Below, one piece after another: positions 42,501 to 43,335 of a DNA stretch of 43,335 nucleotides (position 1 is its first letter; each line of letters opens with the position of its first letter). The DNA is taken from positions 1-43,335 of the forward strand of contig CAJFTX010000020.1 of NCBI GenBank assembly GCA_904420075.1, given 5' to 3'. This stretch comes from an uncultured Clostridia bacterium (lineage in GTDB: Bacteria > Bacillota > Clostridia > Oscillospirales > Feifaniaceae). The translations under genes were made by a program, and so were the position numbers. Under the pieces are notes generated by a model. It did not search any database, had not been told where the DNA came from, and saw nothing but the letters and a program-made list of their open reading frames with translations.

Positions 42501-42753
42501 CCTCCGGCAGGGCGCGCAGCGCGTCGAGGTCCGCATCGGTAAAACCGGCGGTGGAGATGAGCCGCACGTCGTGCATCCCGTGCTCGTCAAAATAGTGGTC
42601 GCAGGTCAGACGCATATCGGGACTGGTCGCGGAGAGGCCCGCAAAAAAGCCCGCGCCCAGCGCCACGATGGCGAAGATCGCAAAGAACCGGGCTCCCGTC
42701 TTGCGAAATTCGCGGAAGATATCCTTGTTCAGCGCTTTCATGCTACCACTCAA
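39595..42753 (-). CDS. FtsX-family ABC permease with long coiled coil
   Basis: The 1052-residue protein has one N-terminal membrane helix (about 23-43), an extracellular MacB-like part, and a very regular Ala/Glu/Arg/Gln-rich coiled coil at about 235-505. Two FtsX-type membrane modules follow: about 530-660 with TRMVEEHRTEIGTFGALGYG, and about 930-1035 with ITERVREIATIKVLGF. Permeases of this class usually act as mechanotransmitters or extruders for peptides or lipoproteins. The GTG start at 42753 lies five bases after GAGGAG and overlaps the ATPase gene; ATG 42741 is an alternative. Its own promoter is not needed, since the ATPase gene directly precedes it. Confidence 0.92.
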   Translation of the reverse strand: MSGSMKALNKDIFREFRKTGARFFAIFAIVALGAGFFAGLSATSPDMRLTCDHYFDEHGMHDVRLISTAGFTDADLDALRALPEVSSVAPAYFADLIVQHGEVEKAAHLLSLTDGVNTPQLEEGRMPAAPDECLLDSAAVEKLGFSLGDTITIPADNKESSLELVSPRELKVVGVVSSPLYVTFDRGTSTIGSGSVDFFLLLPPEAFVSDYYLEVYLTLNGAAAENAFEENYRALADNAVSRLETLGKERSEIRYQEIRNEADAAINDARAELAKQRSEGEQQLAEAEAQLADVEAQLRAGRSELREAENVLASKERELEEGRSSFEATKAETEPQLDAAEAELDRQQQALDAAGEQIAQLEAQLEALTAAYEAALEAGDEATAAATAALIAELTPALDQARSAYESGAAQLAAGRAEVSEGRAQLDAAEAALSDGARQLEEGRRALETSRRQISEGERELETGRAELEESRRTFDEEIAKAEAEISDAEAEIGALEQPSWMVLDREKNAGFVSLSQDIDRVAAISGVFPVFFFLVAALVCLTTMTRMVEEHRTEIGTFGALGYGKLKIARKYLLYALFAAVLGSILGLFAGFWLFPVVIWNAYGMLYAHLPPIETPFNFFYAALATGGAILCTVGTAFLSCVGELRETPAQLMRPRPPKNGKRILLERFTPLWNRMSFSYKVSARNLFRYKKRFLMTVIGISGCTALMLTGFGLKDSISVIVDNQFGEIFHYNLTATAAEGELSQALEVISEEPLITDSMLYSQKLVAAEGGGGSADVYLLLPEQTEELSTFISLRDRQSGREISLSDEGVVLSEKLSKLLGVSPGDEITLTLEDRPVQVPVLDICENYVYHYVYMTPALYERLTGVSLEFSQVMAVTADASESAEAEASASLLASGYFTSADFIDGMVKSVSDAMSSLDYIVLVLIICAALLSFVVLYNLTNINITERVREIATIKVLGFTSREVSSYIYRENVALTVIGAALGIPLGLLLHRFVISAAELDMVMFSREIKPLGYLLSVALTLLFSAFVNLVMQRKLKKVSMTESLKSVE

Positions 42754-43335
42754 TCTCCTCTACCGGGGTGGGATGGTCGTTTGTGACCATCTTTGCCACC
42801 TTTCCGTTTCTGATGGTGATGACCCGGTCGCCCATCGCGGTGATAGCCGAGTTGTGGGTGATGAGGGCGACGGTGGTGCCGGTCTGGCGGCAGGTGTTCT
42901 GAAGCAGCGCCAGAATCTCCTTGCCGGTCACATAGTCGAGCGCGCCGGTCGGCTCGTCGCAGAGCAGCAGCTTCGGATTTTTCGCGAGCGCACGGGCGAT
43001 TGCGACCCGCTGCTGCTCCCCGCCCGAGAGCTGCGAGGGAAAGTTGTCCATCCGGTCGGCAAGCCCCACCTCCCGCAGCACCTCGGCGGGGTCGCGCGGC
43101 TCCTTGCAGATCTGACTGGCGAGCTCGACATTCTCCTTGGCGGTGAGATTCTGTACCAAATTATAGAATTGGAAGACAAACCCTGTCTCGTACCGTCTAT
43201 AGAGTGTGAGCTCCTTTTCACTGTAGGCCGAGATGAGCTTTCCGTCCATCTCAATTTGTCCCTCGGTGACGCTGTCCATCCCGCCGAGCAGATTTAAAAT
43301 GGTGGTTTTCCCCGCGCCGCTCGGGCCGACGATGA
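42743..43335 (-). CDS. ABC transporter ATP-binding protein, MacB/LolD type (5' end outside window)
   Basis: The frame runs to the window edge, so the N-terminus is missing. Visible parts are Walker [10 protein letters not shown] right at the edge, the Q-loop [10 protein letters not shown], signature [16 protein letters not shown], Walker [13 protein letters not shown] and switch His in [15 protein letters not shown] and DEPTGALD are typical of ATPases that pair with FtsX/MacB permeases. The stop overlaps the start of that permease gene. The pair forms one transporter. Confidence 0.93.
   Translation of the reverse strand, partial: IVGPSGAGKTTILNLLGGMDSVTEGQIEMDGKLISAYSEKELTLYRRYETGFVFQFYNLVQNLTAKENVELASQICKEPRDPAEVLREVGLADRMDNFPSQLSGGEQQRVAIARALAKNPKLLLCDEPTGALDYVTGKEILALLQNTCRQTGTTVALITHNSAITAMGDRVITIRNGKVAKMVTNDHPTPVEEIEW

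Overview
The window looks like chromosomal DNA of a GC-rich member of the Firmicutes/Clostridia, probably a gut Oscillospiraceae-type bacterium. The reasons are strong AGGAGG ribosome-binding sites, SLH-anchored surface proteins, a GTP-type PEP carboxykinase and Clostridia-type ABC transporter sets. The block folE-folP-folB-folK-pth-mfd-rsmA uses genes that sit close to the replication origin in Bacillus-type chromosomes. A 16-bp palindrome matching the ParB site parS lies just before mfd, so the region is probably origin-proximal.

Layout. 1-60 may be the end of an unseen upstream gene. 396-6767 (+) is a tightly overlapped tetrahydrofolate operon (folE, folP, folB, folK) continuing into pth and mfd. 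6922-9586 (+) holds rsmA and pckG, each with its own promoter. 9635-13190 is a lower-GC accessory patch: a series of small RNA hairpins, two paralogous membrane proteins of unknown function (+), and the AT-rich 3' half of an unknown 462-residue protein (-). 13970-20536 (-) encodes a 2188-residue secreted protein with GLUG repeats, two transcobalamin-C-terminal-like (DUF4430) domains, an alpha/alpha-toroid and three SLH repeats. A cobalamin riboswitch lies directly upstream of it. 21180-23409 (+) is a small unknown gene and typA. 23727-27303 (-) is an ABC-2 operon (two permeases, ATPase, methyltransferase), divergent from a TetR regulator and two half-size ABC exporters (27539-31737, +). 31993-36349 (-) has an SdpI-like protein, an ArsC/Spx-family protein, apgM and comM. 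36804-39524 (-) is a secreted M6-type metalloprotease with SLH repeats. 39595-43335 (-) is a FtsX-type permease with a long coiled coil and its ATPase, cut by the window edge.

The most interesting point is the B12 riboswitch combined with the surface protein. The alpha/alpha-toroid followed by a DUF4430 domain is the same domain order as eukaryotic intrinsic factor and transcobalamin. Sequence and regulation together suggest a cell-wall-anchored corrinoid-capture protein; this is inference and has not been tested here. Second-tier items are the divergent TetR/ABC region with several operator-like inverted repeats, the candidate parS, the hairpin-rich RNA before the membrane-protein pair, and the compositional joint inside the 462-residue gene.

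Several gaps of 200-500 bp (61-392, 23454-23726, 31792-31992, 32362-32708, 33185-33578, 36433-36803) are GC-rich but hold no believable gene. Most lie downstream of minus-strand genes. No rRNA, tRNA, insertion sequence or CRISPR array was seen.
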